Positions 33,536-42,103 of a stretch of DNA of 64,000 nucleotides are shown piece by piece. Under the pieces are notes generated by a model, which was not told the origin of the DNA, ran no database searches, and was given only the letters and a program-made list of their open reading frames with translations. The translations under genes were made by a program, and so were the position numbers. This DNA is from Shouchella tritolerans. Lineage in GTDB: Bacteria > Bacillota > Bacilli > Bacillales > Bacillaceae_D. The stretch is taken from the NCBI RefSeq assembly GCF_025770735.1, contig NZ_JAODPB010000003.1, forward strand, positions 558,001 to 622,000. Reading direction: 5' to 3'. How positions within the stretch are numbered: position 1 is the stretch's first letter; every line of letters starts with the position of its first letter.

Positions 33536-34456
33536 ATGATTGAAACGGTGAGGGGACCGATTAAGCCCGAAGAACTTGGCATATGTGCTTGCCATGAGCA
33601 CGTCCATATTGATTTAAGCCCTATTAAAAAGTCAAATGACACAGCATTAACCAATTACGACCGTGTAAAAGAAGACGTTGCCCGTTTTATTAAAGCCGGC
33701 GGAAAAGCCTTTATTGAAATGACCAATGTCGGCATGGGGCGGAACATCCAATTTATGCGACGTTTATCTGAAGAGCTCGATATGCATATTGTGGCCAGTA
33801 CAGGCTGTTACAAAGACCCGTTTATTCCGTCGGAGGCCCTTTCGTGGAACCGGGAGCAATTTGCAGCGTTTATGTTGCAAGAGATTGAGGAAGGCATTGA
33901 TGGTTCTGCAAGCAAGCCCGGTGTTATTGGCGAAATCGGCAGCAGTTTAAATGAATTCAAACCGGTGGAGACAGAGCTGTTTCATGGGGCAATCATTGCA
34001 GCGAAGGAGAGCGGATTACCGTTGGCGACGCACACCACATTGGGGACAATGGCGCTTGAGCAAGTCGAGTTGTTCGCTAAGGAAGGGTTGCCGCTCGACC
34101 AAGTGATCATCGGGCACCAGGATCTAAATGAAAACGATGAAGTGGTGCTTGAAGTCCTAACAGCTGGCTGTTACGTCGCTATGGATACGATTGGCAAAGA
34201 AAATTACCGTTCTGACCAGGAACGTCTCACTTCGCTGTTGCGCTTTATCGAAGCAGGCTATGGGGACAAAATCATGTTATCCACTGATATCACAAGAAAT
34301 TCCCACCTTTTTGCTGCTGGCGGGCAAGGCTTTGATTACACGCTACGGGAGTTTCAACCGAGAATGGAAGCGTCTGGGCTGTCGCAGCAAGAAATACGAA
34401 AACTTTTGATTGAAAACCCAGCAAACGCGTTTTCAAAGAGGGAAGGGACATCATGA
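33536..34456 (+). CDS. php: Phosphotriesterase homology protein (Php)
   Basis: A 306-aa amidohydrolase-superfamily TIM barrel. It has the first metal motif HEHVH near residue 22, GEIG near residue 131 (Glu replacing the carboxylated Lys as in E. coli PHP), the later His in ATHTTLG and GHQD, and the final Asp in STDITRN. It likely hydrolyses a phosphoester, lactone or related bond; its true substrate is unknown. It overlaps yhfS by four bases. Confidence 0.92.
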   Translation: MIETVRGPIKPEELGICACHEHVHIDLSPIKKSNDTALTNYDRVKEDVARFIKAGGKAFIEMTNVGMGRNIQFMRRLSEELDMHIVASTGCYKDPFIPSEALSWNREQFAAFMLQEIEEGIDGSASKPGVIGEIGSSLNEFKPVETELFHGAIIAAKESGLPLATHTTLGTMALEQVELFAKEGLPLDQVIIGHQDLNENDEVVLEVLTAGCYVAMDTIGKENYRSDQERLTSLLRFIEAGYGDKIMLSTDITRNSHLFAAGGQGFDYTLREFQPRMEASGLSQQEIRKLLIENPANAFSKREGTS

Positions 34457-35559
34457 AATACAGCGAAGCACTGCTAAAAAATCGATCAATGGAAGAAGCG
34501 CAGTCTCTTCAATTTAAAATAGTCGATGAAATAACAAAAGAGTTTACCGACAACGAATTTTATCAACTTGGTGATGTCGGGCTGCATCCTGATTTTGGGC
34601 GCCCGCAAACAACAGCTAAAGCAGAGCGTGTGTTAGCCCGAGTATTTGACAGCGAAGCTTGTGCGCTTGTCCGTGGTAGCGGTACAGGGGCGATTCGCCT
34701 CATTTTAGCAGAATTAGTGGCAGCAGGCGATACATGCCTTGTTCATACAGCGCCCATGTATATGACGACAAAAGAAACATTTAGGCAGCTTGGATTGAAG
34801 CAAGAAGCGGTTGACTACAATGATCTTTCTGCTTTTAGGAGCGCCGTGGCAGCTACAGAAGCAAAGCTCGTTTACGTCCAGCATGCACGCCAGGCTCCTC
34901 ATGATACGTATCAGCTTGGCGAAGTTATTGAAGCTGCGAAAACGATACGCCCTGATTTGCCAGTCGTAGTCGATGACAACTATTGCGCTTTAAAGATGCC
35001 AAAAATCGGCTGTGAATATGGCGCGGATTATTCGACTTTTTCTGGTTTTAAATTGCTTGGGCCAGAAGGGATTGGCGTGATTGTTGGAAAAGCAGCAGCG
35101 ATTGAACGCCTCCATGCCCGCAATTATTCAGGAGGGGGCCAAGTACAAGGCCATGAAGCTCATGAGCTTTTACGGAGCTTGACGCTAGCGCCAGTTATGT
35201 TGGCGACGCAAAATGAACAAGTCGAAGAACTTTACCAACGTATTAAAAATGGTGCTTTGCCTGGAGTTGAAGATGTTTACATGGTCAATGCCCAGTCTAA
35301 AAACGTGATGATTGAGCTTGCTGAACCGATTGCAGGCCAAGTCATTGCCAACGCGGCTTGTCTTGGTGCAGCCACCTATCCAGTCGGCGCGGAGTCTCGG
35401 TATGAATTAGCACCAATGGTGTACCGTCCATCTGGCAGCTTTAGGGAAGCAGATCCAAAGTTAGAAAAGCATGGCCTGCGTGTTAACCCAATGAAATCAA
35501 GTGCAAGCACTGTTCTGCGCATCTTACACTTGGCTGTGAAAGAAGCACAGAAAGGATGA
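34453..35559 (+). CDS. yhfS: YhfS, fold-type I PLP-dependent enzyme
   Basis: A 368-aa PLP enzyme related to class V aminotransferases/lyases. It has RGSGTGAIRLIL (phosphate cup) near residue 77, VVDDNYCALK (PLP Asp) near residue 173, and the Schiff-base lysine in FSGFKLLGPEG near residue 199. Its reaction is unknown. It overlaps php (ATGA) and is immediately followed by yhfX, so the three are translationally coupled. Confidence 0.9.
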   Translation: MKYSEALLKNRSMEEAQSLQFKIVDEITKEFTDNEFYQLGDVGLHPDFGRPQTTAKAERVLARVFDSEACALVRGSGTGAIRLILAELVAAGDTCLVHTAPMYMTTKETFRQLGLKQEAVDYNDLSAFRSAVAATEAKLVYVQHARQAPHDTYQLGEVIEAAKTIRPDLPVVVDDNYCALKMPKIGCEYGADYSTFSGFKLLGPEGIGVIVGKAAAIERLHARNYSGGGQVQGHEAHELLRSLTLAPVMLATQNEQVEELYQRIKNGALPGVEDVYMVNAQSKNVMIELAEPIAGQVIANAACLGAATYPVGAESRYELAPMVYRPSGSFREADPKLEKHGLRVNPMKSSASTVLRILHLAVKEAQKG

Positions 35560-36729
35560 ATGCAAGAGATGTTTACTAGCATGATCGCTAAGCGTAACCC
35601 GAAGTTGGTGGAAGCGGCCGTCTGCCTTCATCAAAGCGGAGCTCTTGCGCCTAACACCCATTTAATCGATCTCGATGCGCTTGAACGAAATGCCGCCATT
35701 CTTGCGAAGACAGCGGAAGAACATGGCATGACGTTATATTACATGACGAAGCAGATCGGTAGAAGTGGCTTTGTCGGCAAACACATTGAAAAGAGCGGCA
35801 TTCACAAAGCCGTTGCTGTCGATATCGATGAAGCGATTCAACTAAAGGACGGCGGCTGTGCGATCGGCAACTTAGGGCATTTGGTCCAACCTGGCAAAAA
35901 CCAATGGCCATTTGTATTAACAGAAATGAAACCGGAAGTCGTCACGCTCTTCTCACTTGAACGGGCTAAACAATTAAATCAAGCAGCTGTACAAGCTGGA
36001 GTGGTACAAGATGTCATTATCCGTGTTGTAAGCAAAGGAGATTTTGTCTTTCCAGGCCAATATGGTGGCTTTTTATTGGAAGAATTGCCGGAAGCAATCC
36101 AAGAGCTAACGGCACTAACAGGAATTCGCTTAATCGGCGTGACAAGTTTTCCCGTTTTAGCGTATACCCCTGGAGACAATAGCTACCATTACGCAAGCAA
36201 TGCGCAAACGATTGTCAAAGCCGTCCGTCTTCTCCAACAAGCTGGAGTGGAAGTGAAGCATGTCAATACGCCAAGCGCGACGAGTGTGAATACGATCCCG
36301 ATGCTTAAACAACTTGGCGCGACACACGCAGAGCCAGGCCATGCCCTAACTGGCACAACGCCTTTGCATGCCTACCGCGAGGATTTAGCGGAGCTGCCGG
36401 CTATGGTCTACGTCTCTGAAATTTCACACCAGGACCACACTCATGCTTATACGATTGCAGGGGGATTTTACCCACGCTCAAATATGGCTTATGCGTTTTA
36501 CGGTGATTCACCTAGGACGATTTTCAATAAAGCGGAAGTTGATCTCGTTTCACCTGGCAATATTGATTATTATGGGGCATTAAAACGTGAACAGGGAATG
36601 CAGACAGGTGATACGGTTGTGTACGCCTACCGATCGCAAGTATTTGTGACTCGTTCCCACGTTGCCTTTGTCAGAGGTGTGGCAAACGGCAAGCCAGTTA
36701 TTGTTCATCAGCAAAAAAGGGGGATGTAG
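35560..36729 (+). CDS. yhfX: YhfX, alanine-racemase-type (fold III) PLP enzyme
   Basis: A 389-aa protein with an N-terminal alanine-racemase-like barrel. The PLP lysine is in YYMTKQIGRSG near residue 69, followed by DIDEAIQL, VTSFPV and VNTPSATSVNT, then a beta domain. The family acts on D- or L-amino acids or phosphorylated amino compounds; the substrate here is unknown. ATG immediately follows the yhfS stop. Confidence 0.9.
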   Translation: MQEMFTSMIAKRNPKLVEAAVCLHQSGALAPNTHLIDLDALERNAAILAKTAEEHGMTLYYMTKQIGRSGFVGKHIEKSGIHKAVAVDIDEAIQLKDGGCAIGNLGHLVQPGKNQWPFVLTEMKPEVVTLFSLERAKQLNQAAVQAGVVQDVIIRVVSKGDFVFPGQYGGFLLEELPEAIQELTALTGIRLIGVTSFPVLAYTPGDNSYHYASNAQTIVKAVRLLQQAGVEVKHVNTPSATSVNTIPMLKQLGATHAEPGHALTGTTPLHAYREDLAELPAMVYVSEISHQDHTHAYTIAGGFYPRSNMAYAFYGDSPRTIFNKAEVDLVSPGNIDYYGALKREQGMQTGDTVVYAYRSQVFVTRSHVAFVRGVANGKPVIVHQQKRGM

Positions 36730-36733
36730 CTAT

Positions 36734-37927
36734 ATGGGAAAAGCAACGTTGCTCGTGTTGGATGGCTTTGGTGTTGGCGCAATGGCAGATTGCCGTGAAA
36801 CCAAACCAGAAGACATCCACGCCTCCACATACGCCCATCTACAGGAAACCGTCGGACTAAAGGTGCCTACGCTCATGAAAATGGGATTGGGAAAAATTGT
36901 CAAAAATGAAGGCGAAGCCATTGCCGCTTATGGCAAAAGCAAACTTGCCCATCACGGAGCCGATACATTTATGGGCCACCAAGAACTAATGGGGTCGAAG
37001 CCAGGAAAACCAGCTAAGCGCCTCATGAAAGAAGTTGGACAGCAAATCGCCCACGGTTTAACGGCAAATGGGTACCAGGTAGAGGAACTAATTGAAGGCA
37101 AGCCCATTTTGCTAGTTGACGGCGCTGTTGTCGTAGGAGACAATTTAGAATCAGCGCTCGGCAATATCATCAATATGACAGCTGATTTGACCCAAATCTC
37201 CTTTGAAGCGGCAACAAAGATGGCTGCCGTAGTCAGAAAACATGTTGATACAAGCCGTGTGATTGTATTTGGAAATGAGTCTGTGTCGCTAACAGATATT
37301 GTAGCAGCGGCAGAAGAAGGAAAACCAGGCCAGTGGGGCATTAATGCGCCTAAAACAGGGGTGTACGGCGAAGGGTATCAAGTGCTCCATTTAGGCTATG
37401 GTGTTACATTTGAAAAGCAATTTGCCTATTTGGCCGAACAAGCAGGAAAGCCAGTTTATCGAATTGGCAAAACAGCTGATGTCATTCAGGCGCAAGGCTT
37501 TGCCAACCCTGTCGTCCATACGCCTGAATTGCTTTCAATATACAAAAAAATGTATAATGAAGCGGAAGAAGATGCTGTTTTCCTCGTGAATGTCCAAGAA
37601 ACTGACTTGGCCGGTCATAAAGAAGATCCGTCTTGGTATAAAGAAGTGCTTGAAACGGTCGATCATTTTTTGGCTGAGTTTTTGCCGACACTGGGAGAAC
37701 ACGACATACTCATCGTTACAGCCGACCATGGAAATGACCCGACTTGCGGCCACTCCCAACATACGAGGGAGCACACCCCTATACTGGCATATGGCAAACA
37801 TGTTCGGCCAGTATGTTTAGGTGTTCGAGACACGATGGCGGATATTGCGGCGACACTGAGTGATTTTACAGGCGTACAGACGCCAGAATTTGGTACAAGT
37901 TTCTTGCCTGAATTAACGGGGAAGTAG
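36734..37927 (+). CDS. yhfW: YhfW, phosphopentomutase-like alkaline-phosphatase-superfamily enzyme
   Basis: A 397-aa metalloenzyme like DeoB. It starts LLVLDGFGVGAM (metal Asp) and has the nucleophile Thr in GADTFMGHQELMG near residue 78. The C-terminal metal-binding VTADHGNDPT with HTREHTP is near residues 335-355. It likely moves a phosphate on a sugar-like substrate, probably not ribose phosphate given its operon. The start at 36734 follows GGGGGA; a frame 24 codons longer would overlap yhfX. It ends the operon. Confidence 0.88.
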   Translation: MGKATLLVLDGFGVGAMADCRETKPEDIHASTYAHLQETVGLKVPTLMKMGLGKIVKNEGEAIAAYGKSKLAHHGADTFMGHQELMGSKPGKPAKRLMKEVGQQIAHGLTANGYQVEELIEGKPILLVDGAVVVGDNLESALGNIINMTADLTQISFEAATKMAAVVRKHVDTSRVIVFGNESVSLTDIVAAAEEGKPGQWGINAPKTGVYGEGYQVLHLGYGVTFEKQFAYLAEQAGKPVYRIGKTADVIQAQGFANPVVHTPELLSIYKKMYNEAEEDAVFLVNVQETDLAGHKEDPSWYKEVLETVDHFLAEFLPTLGEHDILIVTADHGNDPTCGHSQHTREHTPILAYGKHVRPVCLGVRDTMADIAATLSDFTGVQTPEFGTSFLPELTGK

Positions 37928-37987
37928 AAGGAGCCACCTTCTACTATTTCAATAGTTGAGTGAGCCTGTCAACGTTGTTGACAGGCT
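37924..37987 (+). terminator. Tandem hairpins ending the yhf operon
   Basis: The first stem GTAGAAGG/CCTTCTAC (37924-37944) contains the yhfW stop codon. The second, AGCCTGTCAAC/GTTGACAGGCT (37963-37987), is an 11-bp perfect stem with a 3-nt loop. T-runs are short. Confidence 0.65.
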
Positions 37988-38118
37988 TAATTGTGTTGAC
38001 AAAGTTAATCACTGCACTCAACTGATAGACGGGGAAGATAGGAATAAAACATCGATTCATGCGAGGTTTGCACGGTCTGTGACATCAAGAGCGAGACGCT
38101 TGCATGTTTCTTTATTTT

Positions 38119-40065
38119 TTATTTATTGACAAGCTCGTCATTCTTCCAGTCGAGCTTTAATAACGGAGAATTTCCTTTGATTAGTAATGTAAATATGATG
38201 GAAAGGCCATGTTTCGCATATCTATCATGTTCACTATCATTGGCGTTGAAATAACTGGCCAAATGAAAGGCAGTGAAATATTCATTCCAATTTAAATATA
38301 CCTTTTGCGATTCTTGGGCTGCCTTTAACATCATCTCATTTGCTTCTGTTTTTGATAACCAGCCTAGTCGTCTGCCGACGCGACATAGGTAAATACTCCA
38401 AGCCCAGTCTACTGCTGCAACTCCTGCTTCTGTTAAAGTATGAATTCCCCGATTCGCTATAAAGAACTTCGGATAATCGGGATCATCCTTCGCTAAGGAT
38501 TGGACGAATCGGATCCTGGCTTCTTCTGATAAAGGCATTAGCTGATCGAGATAGTGATCGAATTCCCGGCGGGTCCCAACGTCCATCAACCATTGAATCT
38601 TTTGTTTTAACTCGGCTGCACTGGAAATCTCCCATTTTTCTAACACCTTTTGCAAAAACTTTTTTCCGATTAGGCGATCTCTAAAATAGGCAAAATCGTA
38701 TACAGTAAAATAATGATTAAGAAAATCACTTTCGATGCAAGCCGCTGAAAGACATCGGAAATAAAGAGCTTGCCGTTTTTTCTTTATTTTTGTGAACATC
38801 CCTGCAGGCTTAAGGAATACCAGTAACACTCTCCCAAATTCCCAAAGGATTGGGATCAGAAAAAGCGCAGTATAGTGAAAAGGGATGGGCGGAATAAGCA
38901 TAATAAGAAAAACGAATACGTATATCCATGCTCTCCGTAGAACCATAAATAAATAAAAGAGCATATTATTCAATCGTCTTTTATTTTTAGACGTTGGTTC
39001 TGGGAGTTCAATTTGTTCATTTCTTGTTTTTTCATTGAGCACTCTTGATCTATAGGGAAGAAATTCCGGCCGATCAGGATGTAATTCAATCGCCTTCTCA
39101 ATCCACTGATGGGCTGTTACTTCATCGTTTAATTCTAAATGGCCTTTAATCTTTAAAAATAATCCCTCAACGTGATGATCGTGGTAGGCAAGAAGTTGAT
39201 CACAGTCCGCAATGACTTTTTGAAAGTCTTTGAAGTGAAAATGCAGCTGAGCGCTATAAAGCAGTCCATCTGGGTCTCCTGGAGATAATGCCAGCTTCTC
39301 CTGGAACATTTGCAAAGCAGCTCGGTAATCGTTTTTTCGTAAATAGTAAACCCCTTTTAAATGCCATAAGTCAGGGTCACGGGCAAACAGTTGGCAGGCT
39401 TGGTCAATTGCTGCTTTGGCGGCTTCTAATTGATCATTACGTAAATAAGCTTGTGCTTCCGCCCGTAATTGAAGGTAGAGCTCATAATCCATATCGACTT
39501 CTTTTTGGAAACAATCATAGCCTAATTGTTGATAATGGGCTATATTTTCGATCAAAAAGGATGTCGTTTCTTCCCCATAACGTTCTTGCAATTGTTCCTT
39601 TTGTTCTGTCCAATGGAATGTTTGTTCAAGAAGCTGCCAAACGGAGGAACGTAAATAAGGATGTTCCTGTAAAAAATCAATTAACTCATCTTGGAGTTGC
39701 TCGGAATGTTGAACGTTCCAAATAATGTCTGCCTGTAGTAAGGTTTCCCAGTTGCGAATATCAAGACGTGCGAAAAAATCATCATAGAGGTTCTGAACCT
39801 TTTTGATAAATTCGTCTACTGGGTGTTCTGGAATCACTGCCTTCTCATCCAATACCCAGTCTTGTAAAGGTTCAGCCGTCTTTATCGGTGTATGTACAAT
39901 CCCTTGCTTAGCCTGTCTCATGGCAAAATCATAGGCTTCCCTAAGCTGCTGATAGCCTTCGGGATCTTCTTCCGGGTGATGTTTTTTTAACCCTTTCGCA
40001 TAGGCTTTTTTAATAGCTGTTAGATTATCCGTTGGTTCAATTTCTAACGTTTCCCAAGCGGTCAT
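38119..40065 (-). CDS. Membrane-anchored J-domain/TPR co-chaperone of the HscC-type Hsp70
   Basis: A 648-aa protein in four parts: a J-like domain at residues 1-55 (AIKKAYAKGLKKHHPEEDPEGYQQLREAYDF), a helical linker, TPR repeats around residues 195-310 (DYRAALQMFQEKLALSPGDPDG), and two membrane helices near 355-405 before a cytoplasmic C-terminus. The Hsp70-stimulating HPD tripeptide reads HPE. ATG at 40065 overlaps the hsp70 stop (ATGA); GTG 15 bases upstream is an alternative. E. coli DjlB/DjlC are the comparable HscC partners. Confidence 0.82.
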   Translation of the reverse strand: MTAWETLEIEPTDNLTAIKKAYAKGLKKHHPEEDPEGYQQLREAYDFAMRQAKQGIVHTPIKTAEPLQDWVLDEKAVIPEHPVDEFIKKVQNLYDDFFARLDIRNWETLLQADIIWNVQHSEQLQDELIDFLQEHPYLRSSVWQLLEQTFHWTEQKEQLQERYGEETTSFLIENIAHYQQLGYDCFQKEVDMDYELYLQLRAEAQAYLRNDQLEAAKAAIDQACQLFARDPDLWHLKGVYYLRKNDYRAALQMFQEKLALSPGDPDGLLYSAQLHFHFKDFQKVIADCDQLLAYHDHHVEGLFLKIKGHLELNDEVTAHQWIEKAIELHPDRPEFLPYRSRVLNEKTRNEQIELPEPTSKNKRRLNNMLFYLFMVLRRAWIYVFVFLIMLIPPIPFHYTALFLIPILWEFGRVLLVFLKPAGMFTKIKKKRQALYFRCLSAACIESDFLNHYFTVYDFAYFRDRLIGKKFLQKVLEKWEISSAAELKQKIQWLMDVGTRREFDHYLDQLMPLSEEARIRFVQSLAKDDPDYPKFFIANRGIHTLTEAGVAAVDWAWSIYLCRVGRRLGWLSKTEANEMMLKAAQESQKVYLNWNEYFTAFHLASYFNANDSEHDRYAKHGLSIIFTLLIKGNSPLLKLDWKNDELVNK

Positions 40066-41765
40066 CGAGAGTACATCCACCTTTCAATCGTTTCCAACTG
40101 CTCATTGAATACTTTTGCTGCTTTTTTGATTTCTTTTTCATTTTGAGTCAGCAAGACCCGTTCAAATTCCCGTAAAAAGTAGGCTACTTTATCTCGTTCC
40201 TCTCCAAGCATTTCTTCATAAAGCCGTTCTCCTTTAGCGAGCAGCAACCTATTTTCCGTCCGATCTCTCGGATGAATTTTAATATTTTTTAGTTCCTTTA
40301 ATCTGGCTTCAATCTCTTCCTTAGAAAGGTCTCCAGCATTTTGCTCAATGACGACTCTTTTTTTCGCTCCAGTCGCTTTACTTACTACTTCAACCTCAAG
40401 AATGCCGTTGATATCGTATGTATAACGAACATCAATGGCTTGTGTCCCGGCGGGAGCTGGAGGCACTTGGATAGAGAGTTCTCCCAGTTTGATGTTATTG
40501 GCGACTTTCCTGCTTTCCCCTTGATAAACCTCGACGTTAAGGACTTTTTGATTGTCTTGGACCGTATACAGTTGTTCTACCCGGCTAACCGGGATTGGTG
40601 TATTTCGTTCAATAATCGGAAAGAAATAGCCACTTTCTGTTTTGCCATTTCCCAAGTCTTCAACGACGTGTGTTCCAAGGGTATATGGGCATACATCCGT
40701 TAAAATCACTTCTTCCAACGTTTTATCTCTTTCTTTTAAAGCAACTTGAATAGCGGTTCCTAAAGCAACGGTTTGATCAGGGTGTATATGTGTATAGGGC
40801 ATCCGGCCAAACATTTTGGAGACGACTGATTTAATAAGCGGCATGCGTGTGGCGCCTCCAATTAAGATGACTGCGTCCATGTCGCCTGGTAATAAATCCG
40901 CGTCACGCAATGCCCGTTCAATCGGGTAGCGCAGCCGCAAGAGCAGTTGATTCGAAAGTTTTTCAAAGTCTTCCTTGCGAAGCGTCGTTTCATATATCTT
41001 GCCATCAATAGTAACGCTCATCGAACTGGAGGATGACTCGCAAAGGGCGAGTTTGCATCGTTCCGCTTGTGTATAGAGAAACGACATCGTTTTTGCATCT
41101 AGCGTGCTTTTATCTAATTGATGGGTATCGACAAAATACGTGATTAATAGATTGGTAAAGTCCTCGCCGCCAAGATAGTTATCACCGGCAATGGATTTGA
41201 CTTCAATAATTCCTTCGAATAATTCAAGAATGGATACGTCAAATGTTCCACCGCCTAGATCAAACACCAAAAATTTCGTTTCCGGTTTTTCTTGGTTTAG
41301 TCCGTAAGCAAGTGCAGCAGCTGTCGGTTCACTGATAAGCCGCTCCACTGTAAGCCCGGCAAGTTCAGCCGCTCGTTTGGTTGCTTTTCTTTGGGCATCA
41401 TTGAAATAAGCAGGGACACTGATCACGGCATTTGTAATTTCCTTCTGGAAATAGGATTCCGCATCTGCTTTTAATACTCGGATGATAAACGATGAAAGCT
41501 CCTCAGGGGTGAAAGTGTGGGCGCCTAACGTATACGTTTTATCTGTACCCATGAACCGCTTAAAGATCGAAGCAGTTAAATGCGGGTGGGTTAAGAGGCG
41601 TTCCTTTGCAATTTGCCCAATTAATACCTCGCCATTTTCATCTACACTTACTACAGAAGGAGTAAGGTATTCTCCTAAAACATTAGGAATAAGGCGAGGC
41701 TGATCGTTATCCCAGTAGGCTACTAAACTATTGGTTGTTCCTAAGTCAATTCCGATTGTCACCAT
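40062..41765 (-). CDS. hscC: HscC-type Hsp70 chaperone
   Basis: A 567-aa Hsp70, shorter than DnaK and near the HscC length. The nucleotide domain has GIDLGTTNSLVAYW, VFDLGGGTFDVSIL near residue 165 and ILIGGATRMPLI near residue 305. The substrate domain (VCPYTLGTHV, VEVYQGES) lacks the long DnaK lid. GGAGGAG precedes ATG. Four-base overlap with the J-protein gene makes a dedicated chaperone pair, separate from the housekeeping dnaK operon. Confidence 0.92.
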   Translation of the reverse strand: MVTIGIDLGTTNSLVAYWDNDQPRLIPNVLGEYLTPSVVSVDENGEVLIGQIAKERLLTHPHLTASIFKRFMGTDKTYTLGAHTFTPEELSSFIIRVLKADAESYFQKEITNAVISVPAYFNDAQRKATKRAAELAGLTVERLISEPTAAALAYGLNQEKPETKFLVFDLGGGTFDVSILELFEGIIEVKSIAGDNYLGGEDFTNLLITYFVDTHQLDKSTLDAKTMSFLYTQAERCKLALCESSSSSMSVTIDGKIYETTLRKEDFEKLSNQLLLRLRYPIERALRDADLLPGDMDAVILIGGATRMPLIKSVVSKMFGRMPYTHIHPDQTVALGTAIQVALKERDKTLEEVILTDVCPYTLGTHVVEDLGNGKTESGYFFPIIERNTPIPVSRVEQLYTVQDNQKVLNVEVYQGESRKVANNIKLGELSIQVPPAPAGTQAIDVRYTYDINGILEVEVVSKATGAKKRVVIEQNAGDLSKEEIEARLKELKNIKIHPRDRTENRLLLAKGERLYEEMLGEERDKVAYFLREFERVLLTQNEKEIKKAAKVFNEQLETIERWMYSR

Positions 41766-42025
41766 GGAAACTCCTCCTCAACTTTCATAGTTATCTTACT
41801 ATAAGTGAAAAAAAAGTGGAATAAGCAGATAAATGCAGCATGCTTTCCTAAATAAAAAATAGTAATAAAAACTAAAAAAATCATATTTCATTCCTGATTT
41901 TGTAACAAGTTAGGTGTTCATTTTGTAGTATGATAATAGTATGATATGCTCACTTATTCACAAATTTCTTATGGACGAATGATGGATGAAGGAGGAATGA
42001 TGAAAACAGCAGCGTTTACCACGTA

Positions 42026-42043
42026 TTGTTCAATATTTCACAA
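42026..42043 (+). promoter_or_regulatory. Rex operator of the cyd operon
   Basis: Read on the minus strand, TTGTGAAATATTGAACAA differs from the Rex consensus TTGTGAAATATTTCACAA in three positions in the right half. It lies 61 bases before cydA. Rex represses cyd genes at low NADH in Bacillus. A second half-site-like TTGTGAA lies at about 41957-41963. I see no gene in the rest of 41766-42103. Confidence 0.65.
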
Positions 42044-42103
42044 ACCGTAGGGGGGATTTTTTTGCTATGGTTTGTTCGCTTTTTTACTTAGGAGGAATCA
42101 AAA

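Noticed and set aside
39288-39725. 145-aa plus-strand frame
   Set aside because: Antisense of the TPR part of the J-domain protein.
41945-41963. Second full Rex operator
   Set aside because: Only the TTGTGAA half matches; the other half does not, so I mention it as a half-site only.
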